Below are positions 8,651-17,751 of a stretch of 64,000 nt of DNA, piece after piece. Location of the stretch: NCBI GenBank assembly GCA_035344155.1, contig DAORAL010000002.1, positions 186,001 through 250,000 of the forward strand, in the 5' to 3' direction. Source of the stretch: UBA1845 sp002338715. Its GTDB lineage: Bacteria; Planctomycetota; Phycisphaerae; UBA1845. The notes beneath the pieces are model-generated. The model was not told the origin of the DNA, made no database searches, and saw nothing but the letters and a program-made list of their open reading frames with translations. A program made the position numbers and the translations under genes. Each line of letters begins with the position of its first letter. Within the stretch, counting starts at the first letter, position 1.

Positions 8651-10084
8651 ATGCGGATCAAACTACTGTGGCTAATTGTCGCGTTCCTTTGCTTCTACGC
8701 ATATCGCGATTGGTTCAAGGCGCTGTGCGGCTTGATCCTGTTGATGGCCGTCATCGAACACCCCGACATTCCCAAGACCGTCGGTGGAATCCAGGGATTG
8801 AACCCGTGGAACCTGGTGTTCTTATGCACGTTCACGGCGTGGTTGATGGGCCGGCGGGCCCAGGGCCTGGTCTGGGACATGCCAAAGCACGTCACCTGGA
8901 TGCTGCTCGCCTATCTGGGCGTGGTGGTCGCTGGATTCATTCGCATGATCGCCGACAGCGACAACATCTACCTGGGGCTTCATCAAGAGACCATCGCGAG
9001 TCTGATCAGCGAATACTTCGTCAACACCATCAAATGGGTTGTGCCAGGACTGATGCTCTACGACGGTTGCCGCACGCGCAAACGGATGACGTGGGGGTTG
9101 GCTGCCGTCCTGGGAATCTACGTGTTGCTGGCATTGCAACTCGTCCGCTGGATGCCGCCCGGTACCGCGCTGTCGGGCACAGAATTGACGCTCCGAAGCC
9201 GCAAGATCATTGAGAACGAAATCGGATTCCACGCGGTCAACATGTCGATGATTCTCTCCGGCGCGTCATGGGCAATGCTGGCGATGATGCCTCTCGCGCG
9301 GAAACGTTGGCACAAAATTGGCATCGGGTTCCTGTTCGTGCTGATCGCTTACGGGCAGGCCGTCACCGCAGGCCGCATGGGCTACGTGACCTGGGCGATG
9401 ATCGGATTGATCCTGTGCGTGATTCGTTGGCGCAAAATGCTGCTCCTCGTCCCCGTGGTGCCCGTGCTCGTGACGATCTTTTTGCCCGGGGTGGCTGAAC
9501 GCTTCACCGAAGGAATGGGCAGCAATTCGCGGATGGTGGGCGAGGCGGTTGATGATTACGCGGTGACGAGCGGGCGAACGCTGATCTGGCCATACGTGAT
9601 CGACAAGATCGAAGAATCGCCGATCGTCGGATATGGGCGTCAGGCGATGGTCCGCACGGGCGTTTCGACGTTCTTGCTGGAAGAACTCGGAGAAGGCTTC
9701 CCCCATCCGCACAACGCTTATCTGGAGATGTTGTTCGACAACGGTGTGATCGGTTTCATCCTGGTGATGCCGTTTTACGTGATGATAGTCTGGTATTCGG
9801 TTCTGTTGTTTCGAGACAAGCGCAACCCGATGTTCGCCGCCGTCGGTGGAATGTCGTGTTCGCTGGTGCTTGCGCTCTTAATCGCTGCGATGGGAAGCCA
9901 GACATTCTATCCACGCGAAGGGGCCGTCGGAATGTGGTGTGCGATCGGGATGATGCTTCGGATGTACAAGGCGCGCCAAGCCATGCCCGCCCTTGCCCGT
10001 CAGGCACAGATGGCGCGTGTTCGCGAGGCGCGCATGCGACACCAGGCGATGATGTCGCCCGAGCTTGGAAGGGCAGGACAATGA
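8651..10084 (+). CDS. O-antigen ligase / polysaccharide polymerase (Wzy-like) membrane protein
   Basis: A polytopic membrane protein with about eleven hydrophobic segments and a large loop near residues 290-360. The loop carries SGRTLIWPYVIDKI and FPHPHNAYLEMLFDNGVIG, the conserved signature of the Wzy_C/O-antigen ligase superfamily (the histidine-containing HPHNAYL motif). In a Wzx/Wzy system it would polymerise repeat units in the periplasm. A true ligase is the alternative, and the family does not separate the two by sequence alone. The hydrophilic C-terminal tail is rich in Arg, Met and Ala. Its TGA overlaps the next gene's ATG (ATGA), indicating coupled translation. Confidence 0.85.
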   Translation: MRIKLLWLIVAFLCFYAYRDWFKALCGLILLMAVIEHPDIPKTVGGIQGLNPWNLVFLCTFTAWLMGRRAQGLVWDMPKHVTWMLLAYLGVVVAGFIRMIADSDNIYLGLHQETIASLISEYFVNTIKWVVPGLMLYDGCRTRKRMTWGLAAVLGIYVLLALQLVRWMPPGTALSGTELTLRSRKIIENEIGFHAVNMSMILSGASWAMLAMMPLARKRWHKIGIGFLFVLIAYGQAVTAGRMGYVTWAMIGLILCVIRWRKMLLLVPVVPVLVTIFLPGVAERFTEGMGSNSRMVGEAVDDYAVTSGRTLIWPYVIDKIEESPIVGYGRQAMVRTGVSTFLLEELGEGFPHPHNAYLEMLFDNGVIGFILVMPFYVMIVWYSVLLFRDKRNPMFAAVGGMSCSLVLALLIAAMGSQTFYPREGAVGMWCAIGMMLRMYKARQAMPALARQAQMARVREARMRHQAMMSPELGRAGQ

Positions 10085-11052
10085 CCCGCGTGGCGTACAT
10101 CCTTGCCCCAAGTCATTCCGGTTCGACACTGCTGGCGATGTTGCTGGGAGCGCATCCCGATGCGTGCACCGTCGGCGAGTTGAAAATCACCCGTCTTGGC
10201 AACGTTGAAAAATATCTGTGCGCGTGCGGCGCTCCCATCAGACAATGCGCGTTCTGGCAGGGCATTGCCAAACGCATGGCAGAGCGCAACGTTGCGTTCG
10301 ATGTCACCCACGCGCAGACCGCGCTGATGGCGCACGGGTCCGCATACACCAACCGGTTGTTGCGTCCGCTTCATCGCAATCGGTTGATGGAGTTCGCCCG
10401 CGATGCGGCATTGAGCCTTTCACCAACGTGGCATCGGCAACGACGTACCTTCGCCGAACGAAACGTGGCACTGATGGAATCGGTCGCGGCTCAATCCGGG
10501 GCGAAGGTTATCGTCGATTCGTCCAAGACAGCGATCCGCCTCAAGTATCTGCTTCGACTTGAACAACTTGACATTCGCGTGATTCGTTTGATTCGCGACG
10601 GACGCGGTGGAGCGCTTGCCCTGATGGAGCCAGCCGCCTTCGCCGACGCCACCGATCCCAAGTTGCGCGGTGGCGGGAGCGGTGGAAACCGTGACGACGA
10701 ACGCCTGACCATGGCCGAGGCGGCTGAGGAGTGGCGACGCAGCAATGAAGAAGCCGACGAAATCGTCAAGACAATCGATCCATCCCGCGTGACCACGATT
10801 CACTATGAGGATGTCTGCCAAACGCCGCTTGGCACACTGGGCAATCTGTTTCAGTTTCTGGGGCTCGACCCGACGAAGGGAACGGTTGAGTTCAGAAACA
10901 CCCCGCAGCACGTCATTGGCAATGGCATGCGGCTGGATTCCACCTCTGAAATTCGCCTTGACGAACGCTGGAGGGAACAATTATCTGACGATGATTTAAG
11001 CACGTTCGAGCGCGTGGCCGGCGCTGCGAACCGTCGATATGGCTACAGGTAG
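10081..11052 (+). CDS. Sulfotransferase family protein
   Basis: A PAPS-dependent sulfotransferase-like protein. The N-terminus begins directly with a 5'-phosphosulfate-binding loop (APSHSGSTLLAMLL). A 3'-phosphate-binding block follows further on (VDSSKTAIRLKYLL ... VIRLIRDGRGGA), with the conserved Arg/Asp of the RDGR motif. A four-cysteine patch (LCACGAPIRQCAFW) near residue 40-55 is typical of some bacterial members. The ATG at 10081 overlaps the preceding stop by 4 bases. An in-frame extension upstream is excluded because it lies inside the ligase gene. It may sulfate the exopolysaccharide. The acceptor is unknown. Confidence 0.82.
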   Translation: MTRVAYILAPSHSGSTLLAMLLGAHPDACTVGELKITRLGNVEKYLCACGAPIRQCAFWQGIAKRMAERNVAFDVTHAQTALMAHGSAYTNRLLRPLHRNRLMEFARDAALSLSPTWHRQRRTFAERNVALMESVAAQSGAKVIVDSSKTAIRLKYLLRLEQLDIRVIRLIRDGRGGALALMEPAAFADATDPKLRGGGSGGNRDDERLTMAEAAEEWRRSNEEADEIVKTIDPSRVTTIHYEDVCQTPLGTLGNLFQFLGLDPTKGTVEFRNTPQHVIGNGMRLDSTSEIRLDERWREQLSDDDLSTFERVAGAANRRYGYR

Positions 11053-11141
11053 CGCTTCGTCCAGTATTTACCCGATACGAAGTCCACAGGGCCCATGATT
11101 TGGTCTGGGTGAATCTGTTGGCAGATTGAATATTTGTAACC

Positions 11142-12758
11142 ATGACCGCAACACATCAAACAGAACCATTCGAGTCGGTAAAGCCAACAGCGCATGATGC
11201 AGAAGGTGATGTGTCGGGGCGAAGTCGACTCGCAATGAACGTGGTGGCCAGCTGGCTTGCGCAATTCGTGTGCATCGCCGGTGGGTTTGTGTTGCCGCGC
11301 GTGGTCAATGACAAAATCGGTCAGGGTGCACTCGGTGTCTGGGACTTTGCGTGGTCGTTGACCGGGCTCTTCGCACTTCTTCAGGGCGGGATTGTTTCGT
11401 CGGTCAATCGATTCGTGGCCAAGCATCGTGCGCTGAACGACATCGAAGGAATCAGTTCAGCCGTCAGTTCCGTGACGCTCATATTGGTGGCGCTGGCGTC
11501 GGTGATTGTGGCGCTGGCGCTGGCGATTGCATTCTTCGTTCCGCACTACCTGGAGACGCAGCTCGGTGAATTCGCCGATCAAGCGCGTTGGGTGATTGTG
11601 CTGTTGGGGACGAGCTTTGCAATTCAGGTCGCGACCTCTGCGTTTGGCGGTGTTATCACGGGACACCATCGCTGGGACATTCAATCGAGCATTCACGCCA
11701 GCGTTAACTTTTCGCAATTCCTCGCGATGATCGTGGCGGTGCTGAGCGGCGGCGGATTGATCGCGATGGGCATCATTGTCCTGGTCTGCGAATCATTGGG
11801 GCGCGGAGCGCGCATATTTTTTGCGTATCGGTTGTGTCCGGGCCTGCACGTCGGCCCCGGTTATGTGCGACGCGATGTGATGGGGCGGATGGTCACGTTT
11901 GGCGGTAAATCGATCCTCCCTGATTTGGGTGGATTGCTCGAATATCAGGCGATCAACGTCCTCATCACGAAATGTCTGCATGTTACGATGCTGGCTGTCT
12001 ATGCCCGCCCGCTCGCACTGGTGCGTCAGGCATCCACCCTCGTGGAGCGGTTCGCGTTTGTCTTGACGCCAACCGCCAGCTCGCTCAAAGCGACACAATG
12101 CAATTCCGCGTTGCGCGATTTATTGACCAAAGCCACACGCGCAGGATTGTATCTCGCCCTACCGATGGTTTTGGGATTGTCCATCATGGGCGACTTGCTG
12201 TTGCAGGTCTGGATGGGGGACGAATACGCGGCGCAATCGACTTGGTATTTGCTCATCGTGCTGGCGGTCGGGCACTTGGCATACATGGTGCATCTGCCCA
12301 TCAGGAACATCCTAGCCGGTTTGAATGCCCACGGTCGACTGGGAATCGCCAACTTCATTTCGGCGTTGGTCAGTGCGGGTGGGGCGACGGTTGCGCTGCT
12401 CTACTTTGAGAAGGGCCTGCTCAGCGTGGCGCTCGCCGTCACTGTTCCCATGACATTGGTCAACGGAATTTACGTCCCGATCTACGCATGCCGGCAATTG
12501 AAAATGGATGTGACCAAGTACGCCATTGCCTGCACGCGCGGACCGTTTCTTTGTGCGATTCCGTTTTCAGCCTGTTTGATTGGTGGAAAGTATGCGTTTC
12601 CGGAAAACGCCTGGTGGGCGCTGCTTTCAGGAAGTGCGGCTGGTGGGTTGGTGTTGCTGCCGCTCTATTGGAAACTGGTATTGCCGCAGAAAATCAAGGA
12701 CAAGCTGACGGGCAAGGTCAAAGGTGAATCAAGTCCGATCGTGCCCCAGCCGTTGTAA
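11142..12758 (+). CDS. Wzx-like oligosaccharide flippase / polysaccharide biosynthesis membrane protein
   Basis: This MATE/MOP-superfamily-like membrane protein has about 12-14 hydrophobic segments, starting near residue 30 (AMNVVASWLAQFVCIAGGFVL). The order is hydrophobic helices with short loops and a cytoplasmic basic C-terminus (KIKDKLTGKVKGE). That pattern matches Wzx/PST flippases that move lipid-linked repeat units across the inner membrane. No unusual domain was seen. The gene follows the sulfotransferase after a 90-bp gap, the largest internal spacing in this part of the operon, so a weak internal promoter is possible. It is the transport partner of the Wzy-like gene two genes upstream. 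Confidence 0.85.
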   Translation: MTATHQTEPFESVKPTAHDAEGDVSGRSRLAMNVVASWLAQFVCIAGGFVLPRVVNDKIGQGALGVWDFAWSLTGLFALLQGGIVSSVNRFVAKHRALNDIEGISSAVSSVTLILVALASVIVALALAIAFFVPHYLETQLGEFADQARWVIVLLGTSFAIQVATSAFGGVITGHHRWDIQSSIHASVNFSQFLAMIVAVLSGGGLIAMGIIVLVCESLGRGARIFFAYRLCPGLHVGPGYVRRDVMGRMVTFGGKSILPDLGGLLEYQAINVLITKCLHVTMLAVYARPLALVRQASTLVERFAFVLTPTASSLKATQCNSALRDLLTKATRAGLYLALPMVLGLSIMGDLLLQVWMGDEYAAQSTWYLLIVLAVGHLAYMVHLPIRNILAGLNAHGRLGIANFISALVSAGGATVALLYFEKGLLSVALAVTVPMTLVNGIYVPIYACRQLKMDVTKYAIACTRGPFLCAIPFSACLIGGKYAFPENAWWALLSGSAAGGLVLLPLYWKLVLPQKIKDKLTGKVKGESSPIVPQPL

Positions 12759-12799
12759 TCGCGTTCATGACGTGTTAACCGCTTTGATTGGGAAGTTCA

Positions 12800-13972
12800 T
12801 TGACCGATTCGTCCAAACCATCCATTGCCATCGTCGCACACTTTGCGTATGGCGCGATGACCGGCGGCGTGACCGGCCACATTGGCGGCGTCGAACGGCA
12901 GACGTCGTTGACTGCGCGGTGGTTGACGGAACAGGGTTATCGCGTTTCGCTGATCACGTGGGATGAAGGTCAGCAAGATGGCGATGTGGTCGATGGCGTT
13001 CGGTTGATCAAGATGTGTCGCCAGGACGCGGGCCTGCCGGGGCTGCGGTTTTTTCATCCGCGCTGGTCGAGTTTGAACCAGGCGCTCGCACGGGCCGATG
13101 CGGATGTCTACTATCAAAACTGCGCCGAGTACGTCACCGGGCAGGTCGCGATGTGGTGCAAACGGCATCAAAAACGCTTCGTCTACACCATCGCCAACGA
13201 TCCCGACGTCGATCCCAACCTGCCCGACATGCACACGGTTCGCGAACGCGTTTTGTATCGCTATGGCCTGCGCCATGCGGACGATATCGTCGTGCAGACG
13301 CAAACCCAGCGGCAGACGTTGCGCAACGGTTTCGGTCTGGATTCAACCGTCATTCCCATGCCATGCCCGGACTTGCTGGAAGCTGGCGAGTCGCTGCCCG
13401 ATGCGCCCGATCCGCAGAAGCAGTCGATTCTCTGGATCGCGCGATTGTGCAAACAGAAACGCCCTGATCGTTACCTCGACCTGGCCACCGCCTGCCCGGA
13501 ATTTCAGTTTGATCTGGTGGGCCCTTATGGCGACGACGCATATTGCAGTGAAGTGATTACCCGTGCCAGGACGATTCCCAATGTGAAGGTATGGGGCGGG
13601 ATCGAGCGGGCGAAGGTGGGCGAGTTGTATCGAGATGCCGCGTGCCTTTGTTCGACGAGCGATTTTGAAGGGTTCCCGAATACGTTTCTCGAAGCGTGGA
13701 GCCTGGGGATTCCGCTGGTGACGACGTTTGATCCCGATGGATTGGTCGCGTCCAAAAACCTGGGCCGGACCGCAGCCGACGTCGACACGCTGGCGGGTGG
13801 TTTGCGTGAGATGCTCGGTTCGGCTGACGCGTGGCTCAAAGCGTCGCGCAACGCCCGGTCCTATTACGAAAACAACCACACGGTCGAAGCTGTGCTGCCG
13901 CGCTTTGAAGCGGTCTTTTTCGATTCGCCAACCCCAACACACGCTGCGGCGGGAAAGGTGTTGCACGCATGA
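12800..13972 (+). CDS. Glycosyltransferase family 4
   Basis: A GT-B-fold glycosyltransferase. The N-terminal half has the Gly-rich acceptor-side loop (GGVTGHIGGVERQT). The C-terminal half has the nucleotide-sugar binding block with the EX7E-like element (DFEGFPNTFLEAWSLGIPLVTT). It is a retaining GT4 enzyme by family, but the donor is unknown. A TTG at 12800 follows a GGGAAG ribosome-binding site. TTG 12788 is an in-frame alternative. The end overlaps the next glycosyltransferase gene by 4 bases (ATGA). With the following two GT4 genes it probably builds the repeat unit on the cytoplasmic face. Confidence 0.88.
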   Translation: MTDSSKPSIAIVAHFAYGAMTGGVTGHIGGVERQTSLTARWLTEQGYRVSLITWDEGQQDGDVVDGVRLIKMCRQDAGLPGLRFFHPRWSSLNQALARADADVYYQNCAEYVTGQVAMWCKRHQKRFVYTIANDPDVDPNLPDMHTVRERVLYRYGLRHADDIVVQTQTQRQTLRNGFGLDSTVIPMPCPDLLEAGESLPDAPDPQKQSILWIARLCKQKRPDRYLDLATACPEFQFDLVGPYGDDAYCSEVITRARTIPNVKVWGGIERAKVGELYRDAACLCSTSDFEGFPNTFLEAWSLGIPLVTTFDPDGLVASKNLGRTAADVDTLAGGLREMLGSADAWLKASRNARSYYENNHTVEAVLPRFEAVFFDSPTPTHAAAGKVLHA

Positions 13973-15120
13973 AAGTCGTGATGGCCACATCCTTCCCCGG
14001 CGATCCGCTCCGTCCGCATGGCGGCGTGGAAGCCGTAAGCGTCCAACTGACCCGCGGGCTCGCGGCGTATGGCGATCTTGATGTGCAGGTCGTAACCACC
14101 GATCGCGCGTGCGCCTCTCCGAAAACGATTGAATGGGAGGGCGCGACGATTCATCGTTTGCCCTGGACGGCTGGCAAAACGCTGCGCCACTTCACGGGGC
14201 CAGATCGTCAGGAAGTGTTGCGATACATCGAGCGACTTTCGCCGGACGTCATTCACGCCCACGATACGTATGGGTTGATGGTCAAGGGTTTGAACATTCC
14301 GCGCGTGTTCACGATTCACGGTTTCATCCACGAAGACACCATCTACAGCGGGCAGCGTTTTGCGCGGATTCGTTCAAAGCTTTGGAAAAAGGTCGAACTG
14401 GCTGGCTGGGCTGACCAACCGCATATCATTTCGATCAGCCCGTACGTGCGCGAACGGTTGAAGGGCATCGCCACCGGGATCATCCACGACATCGACAACC
14501 CCATCGACGAATCGTTCTTCGGCATCGAACGCAACGAGCGATCGAACGTGATCTTCTCTGCCGCTCTGTTAAACAAGCGCAAAAATCCGATCGCGTTGGT
14601 CGAAGCCGTCGCGCTATTGAAGGAGCAGGGCATCAAAGCCGAATTGCGACTCGCCGGTCGGGCGACGGATCAGGAATATTTTAAGCACATGCAGGATCGC
14701 ATCGCCGCGTGCGGTTTGAACGATCAGGTCAAACTCCTCGGCGAGATCGACTCGGTGGCTGTAAAGCAGAATTTGTCGGAGGCGGCTGTCTTTTCGCTGG
14801 TGTCGTTCGAGGAAGGCTCGCCGATGGGCATCGAAGAATCGATGGCCGCAGGCGTTCCCGTGGTGACGTCGAACCGCTGTGGCATGCCTTACATGCTGCG
14901 CGATGGCGAGAGCGGATTTCTCGTCGATCCCAATGACCCAGCCGACATCGCCCATCGGTTGAAGCAAATAATCACCAACGACGAATTGCGAAAAAAGATG
15001 GGGGACGAATCACGCGAGATCGCCCGGGCACGTTTTCACCCTGCCCGGGTCGCCAAGAGGACGCGGGAGGTTTACCTGCGTGCGGTCCGCCGAAACGATT
15101 TGCAGGCTACACCGGGGTAA
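13969..15120 (+). CDS. Glycosyltransferase family 4
   Basis: A second GT4-type enzyme. The N-terminus begins MKVVMATSFPGDPLRPHGGVE, with the conserved GG loop near residue 20. The C-terminal half carries RKNPIALVEAVALL, then SFEEGSPMGIEESMAAGVPVVTS, the family's donor-binding region with paired glutamates. It ends in a predicted helix rich in Arg. The ATG overlaps the stop of the previous gene, and 5 bp separate its stop from the following frame. The specific sugar and linkage cannot be predicted. Confidence 0.9.
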   Translation: MKVVMATSFPGDPLRPHGGVEAVSVQLTRGLAAYGDLDVQVVTTDRACASPKTIEWEGATIHRLPWTAGKTLRHFTGPDRQEVLRYIERLSPDVIHAHDTYGLMVKGLNIPRVFTIHGFIHEDTIYSGQRFARIRSKLWKKVELAGWADQPHIISISPYVRERLKGIATGIIHDIDNPIDESFFGIERNERSNVIFSAALLNKRKNPIALVEAVALLKEQGIKAELRLAGRATDQEYFKHMQDRIAACGLNDQVKLLGEIDSVAVKQNLSEAAVFSLVSFEEGSPMGIEESMAAGVPVVTSNRCGMPYMLRDGESGFLVDPNDPADIAHRLKQIITNDELRKKMGDESREIARARFHPARVAKRTREVYLRAVRRNDLQATPG

Positions 15121-15125
15121 TCGAG

Positions 15126-16418
15126 TTGACCAGCCAGACGCACATGCCGGCAAACACCATGGCGCACAACATCGCAATGGAGGAAAGTGTCACATTGCGA
15201 CACTGGCCATACCCATACTGCGCGATGCTGGCCGTCTGCAGCGACCTCGACGAAACGCCCGATCGCAAGGCATACTGGGATACGTCTGAGTTTCTCAACA
15301 CGACGCGATCCACCCCGATGGGGCAAGGGTTGGGGTTGGAGATCGGCAACACGATTTACTTCGATATGACCGCCGATCAATTCGCCTACTGGAACACCGA
15401 CGACGCCGGCAGGTCCATGGTGCAGTCCCTCGTTCGCAGCGGTTACATCGACTGCCTGCATTCGTTCGGCGACCTCGCCACCACGCGGGAACACGCCCAG
15501 CGGGCGCTCGACGAACTCGAACAAAGCGGCTGCCGACTCGACGTGTGGATCGATCACGCCCAAGCCGTCACCAACTTCGACGGCAGTATCATGATGGGCG
15601 AGGGGGATGTCACGTCGTCGCCTGCCTACCATGCAGACCTGACGATCAGACACGGTGTGCATTACGTCTGGCGGGGCCGCGTCAGCAGCGTGCTCGGTCA
15701 GGACGTGCCCCCGCAGCTTGGCGGTATTCTTTCTCCCGCCCATCCGATCGCATCCGGCAAGACGCTGGCGAAGGAACTGACCAAGCAAGTGCTCAGTCGC
15801 ATGGGCAACGAAAAATACGCCATGCACGCGCCGAATCGAATTCTCACGCGCTCGCAGCTTCGCGACGGTCAGCCGGTGTATGAATTTCTGCGGTGCAACC
15901 CACATTGGGGCGGGGTGAGTTCGCACGAAACGGCTTGGGGAATTGGCGACGTGTTGACCGATCGCATGCTCAAGCAACTCGTCGATCGGCAGGGCGCTTG
16001 CATTCTCTACACGCACCTCGGCAAGTCGGAACCCGACGCTACGGTACCGCTCGGAGCCTCGGCGATTGAAGGTTTTCGGCGGTTGGCCAAATCGCAAGCG
16101 AATGGCGAGATGTTGGTAACCACGACGCGGCGATTGTTGGGGTATTGTCGCGCGAAGGAAGAGATCGGCGTGACGGTGACGCACGACAACGACACGATCG
16201 TCATCGATGTTAAAACGTCTGCCCATTGCTACGCGACATTGCCGCCAATTATCGATCGCGATCTTGAAGGACTGACGTTTTACACACCCGATCCAGATCG
16301 CACGCGCATCAACGTAGACGGCGAACCCGTTTTGACACTCACGCAGAATGCGGCTGACGCCACGGGCCGCACGAGCGTTTCGATTCCGTGGACTCGGCTG
16401 GAGTTTCCCGAATCGTGA
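15126..16418 (+). CDS. Possible polysaccharide deacetylase-like (WbmS-like) protein
   Basis: No certain family assignment. The N-terminal half has a pattern recalling NodB/WbmS-type deacetylases: a CSDLDETP segment near residue 40 (candidate metal aspartates), a later LHSFGD, and VWIDHAQAVTNFDG containing His/Asp. The rest is unassigned, with a beta-rich C-terminal portion (residues about 340-430). No signal peptide was seen, so cytoplasmic action on a lipid-linked intermediate is more likely than secretion. Its neighbours are glycosyltransferases, and its stop overlaps the next gene's GTG by 4 bases. The TTG at 15126 is the first start after the preceding stop. ATG 15144 and 15159 are alternatives. 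Confidence 0.5.
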   Translation: MTSQTHMPANTMAHNIAMEESVTLRHWPYPYCAMLAVCSDLDETPDRKAYWDTSEFLNTTRSTPMGQGLGLEIGNTIYFDMTADQFAYWNTDDAGRSMVQSLVRSGYIDCLHSFGDLATTREHAQRALDELEQSGCRLDVWIDHAQAVTNFDGSIMMGEGDVTSSPAYHADLTIRHGVHYVWRGRVSSVLGQDVPPQLGGILSPAHPIASGKTLAKELTKQVLSRMGNEKYAMHAPNRILTRSQLRDGQPVYEFLRCNPHWGGVSSHETAWGIGDVLTDRMLKQLVDRQGACILYTHLGKSEPDATVPLGASAIEGFRRLAKSQANGEMLVTTTRRLLGYCRAKEEIGVTVTHDNDTIVIDVKTSAHCYATLPPIIDRDLEGLTFYTPDPDRTRINVDGEPVLTLTQNAADATGRTSVSIPWTRLEFPES

Positions 16419-17734
16419 CGGTACTTGCCCAATCAACGGAAGTTCGCCGGCAGGACGCGGCGTTTGTGTTGCCGCCATTGGAAGGCGACGCGAGCGCGGG
16501 CGTGCCATTGATGCAGCGTGTTCGGCGCGGTGTGTGGCGGATCCTCCTTCGATCGTTTCTCTTGTCGTATCACATTTGCGTTGGATTCGCGGGGATCATC
16601 GGTCGCAGGCCCAAAGCCATCGCGGCTGATGAACCGGTCGAAGTCTTGCTAACCGGTACGTTCTATTCAGACAATTGGCTCAATGCCCACGTCGCACCGC
16701 TGGCGGCATCTCCCAAGTGTCGAAAGCTGCTGCTGGTCACAACGTTCGATGCGGCGCCTTCGCCCGACGTCGAAATCATCATGCCGCCCAATTGGCTGCG
16801 AAAGATTGTGGGCAATGTTCCATCGCGATTGCTGACATTCGTGTGGACCGCGTTCAAGCGTCGGCCCGCATGGGTTGGTGGGTTTCATCTGCTGCTTAAC
16901 GGTTTGATCGCACAACTCGTCGCACGGTTGTCGGGTTCGCGGGCGCTGTATTTCTGCGTCGGTGGGCCGATGGAGGTGCTGGGCGGGGGCATTTGGGCAG
17001 AGAACCGCTTGTTTTGCAGGTTGGAAACGCCGGACCCGAAAGTTGAAGCCAGCCTGCTGAAGGCCGTTCGGCGGTTTGATTTGATCATCACCATGGGAAC
17101 CAGCGCCGCCCAATTCTATCGCGATCACGACGTGAAGTCGCGCTGCGAGGTTGTCTCCGGCGCGATCGATGCCGAGCGATTCAAATGCGCCGACGCGACG
17201 CGCGATATCGATTTCATACTCGTCGCCCGACTCAGCCCGATCAAACGGATCGATCATTTCATCCGCGCGGTGGCGTTGGTGGTGCAGGAACATCCCGAAG
17301 CGAAAGCGGCGATCGTTGGCGACGGTGAACTGCGTGAACCGCTGGAATCGTTGGCCGCGGATCTGGGCATTTCTGATCACGTCGAGTTTCTCGGGCACCA
17401 AGGCGACGTGGGTTCGTTTCTCAATCGATCGAAAGTGTTCGTGCTCTCGTCAGATTCGGAAGGATTGGCGTTGTCATTGATGGAAGCGATGACATGCGGA
17501 TTACCAGCCGTCGTGTCGCATGTGGGCGATCTCGGCGATCTGGTGCGCGAAGGTGAGAATGGTTTCCTGATCGACGATCGCACGCCCGAGTCATTCGCGG
17601 CGGCGATGGTCAAACTCATCGAAAACGAATCGCGCTGGCAGCAGTTTTCTGCAAACGCCCGCGAATCGGCGACCCGATACGAATCGCCGGTCGTGGTTTC
17701 GCGTTGGGATGAAATTCTTCAGAGTATTGCCTAA
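16415..17734 (+). CDS. Glycosyltransferase family 4
   Basis: A GT-B enzyme with a basic, membrane-proximal N-terminal segment (VRRGVWRILLRSFLLSYHICVGF, about residues 30-55). Two Rossmann-like halves follow. The second contains ARLSPIKRIDHFIRAV and the donor-site SDSEGLALSLMEAMTCGLPAVVS, giving the E...E pattern of GT4. The hydrophobic N-terminal helix suggests interfacial attachment next to the lipid carrier. The start is a GTG overlapping the preceding TGA, with a GGAG site 11-14 bases upstream. An earlier GTG at 16388 is in frame but lies inside the upstream gene. It is the third GT4 in a row in this operon. Confidence 0.88.
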   Translation: MTVLAQSTEVRRQDAAFVLPPLEGDASAGVPLMQRVRRGVWRILLRSFLLSYHICVGFAGIIGRRPKAIAADEPVEVLLTGTFYSDNWLNAHVAPLAASPKCRKLLLVTTFDAAPSPDVEIIMPPNWLRKIVGNVPSRLLTFVWTAFKRRPAWVGGFHLLLNGLIAQLVARLSGSRALYFCVGGPMEVLGGGIWAENRLFCRLETPDPKVEASLLKAVRRFDLIITMGTSAAQFYRDHDVKSRCEVVSGAIDAERFKCADATRDIDFILVARLSPIKRIDHFIRAVALVVQEHPEAKAAIVGDGELREPLESLAADLGISDHVEFLGHQGDVGSFLNRSKVFVLSSDSEGLALSLMEAMTCGLPAVVSHVGDLGDLVREGENGFLIDDRTPESFAAAMVKLIENESRWQQFSANARESATRYESPVVVSRWDEILQSIA

Positions 17735-17751
17735 AGGGATATTGCGACGGC

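Noticed and set aside
15072..16508. Minus-strand open frame (478 codons) opposite the deacetylase-like gene
   Set aside because: The plus-strand frame has coherent starts, overlaps with neighbours and plausible motifs; the minus-strand frame has none.
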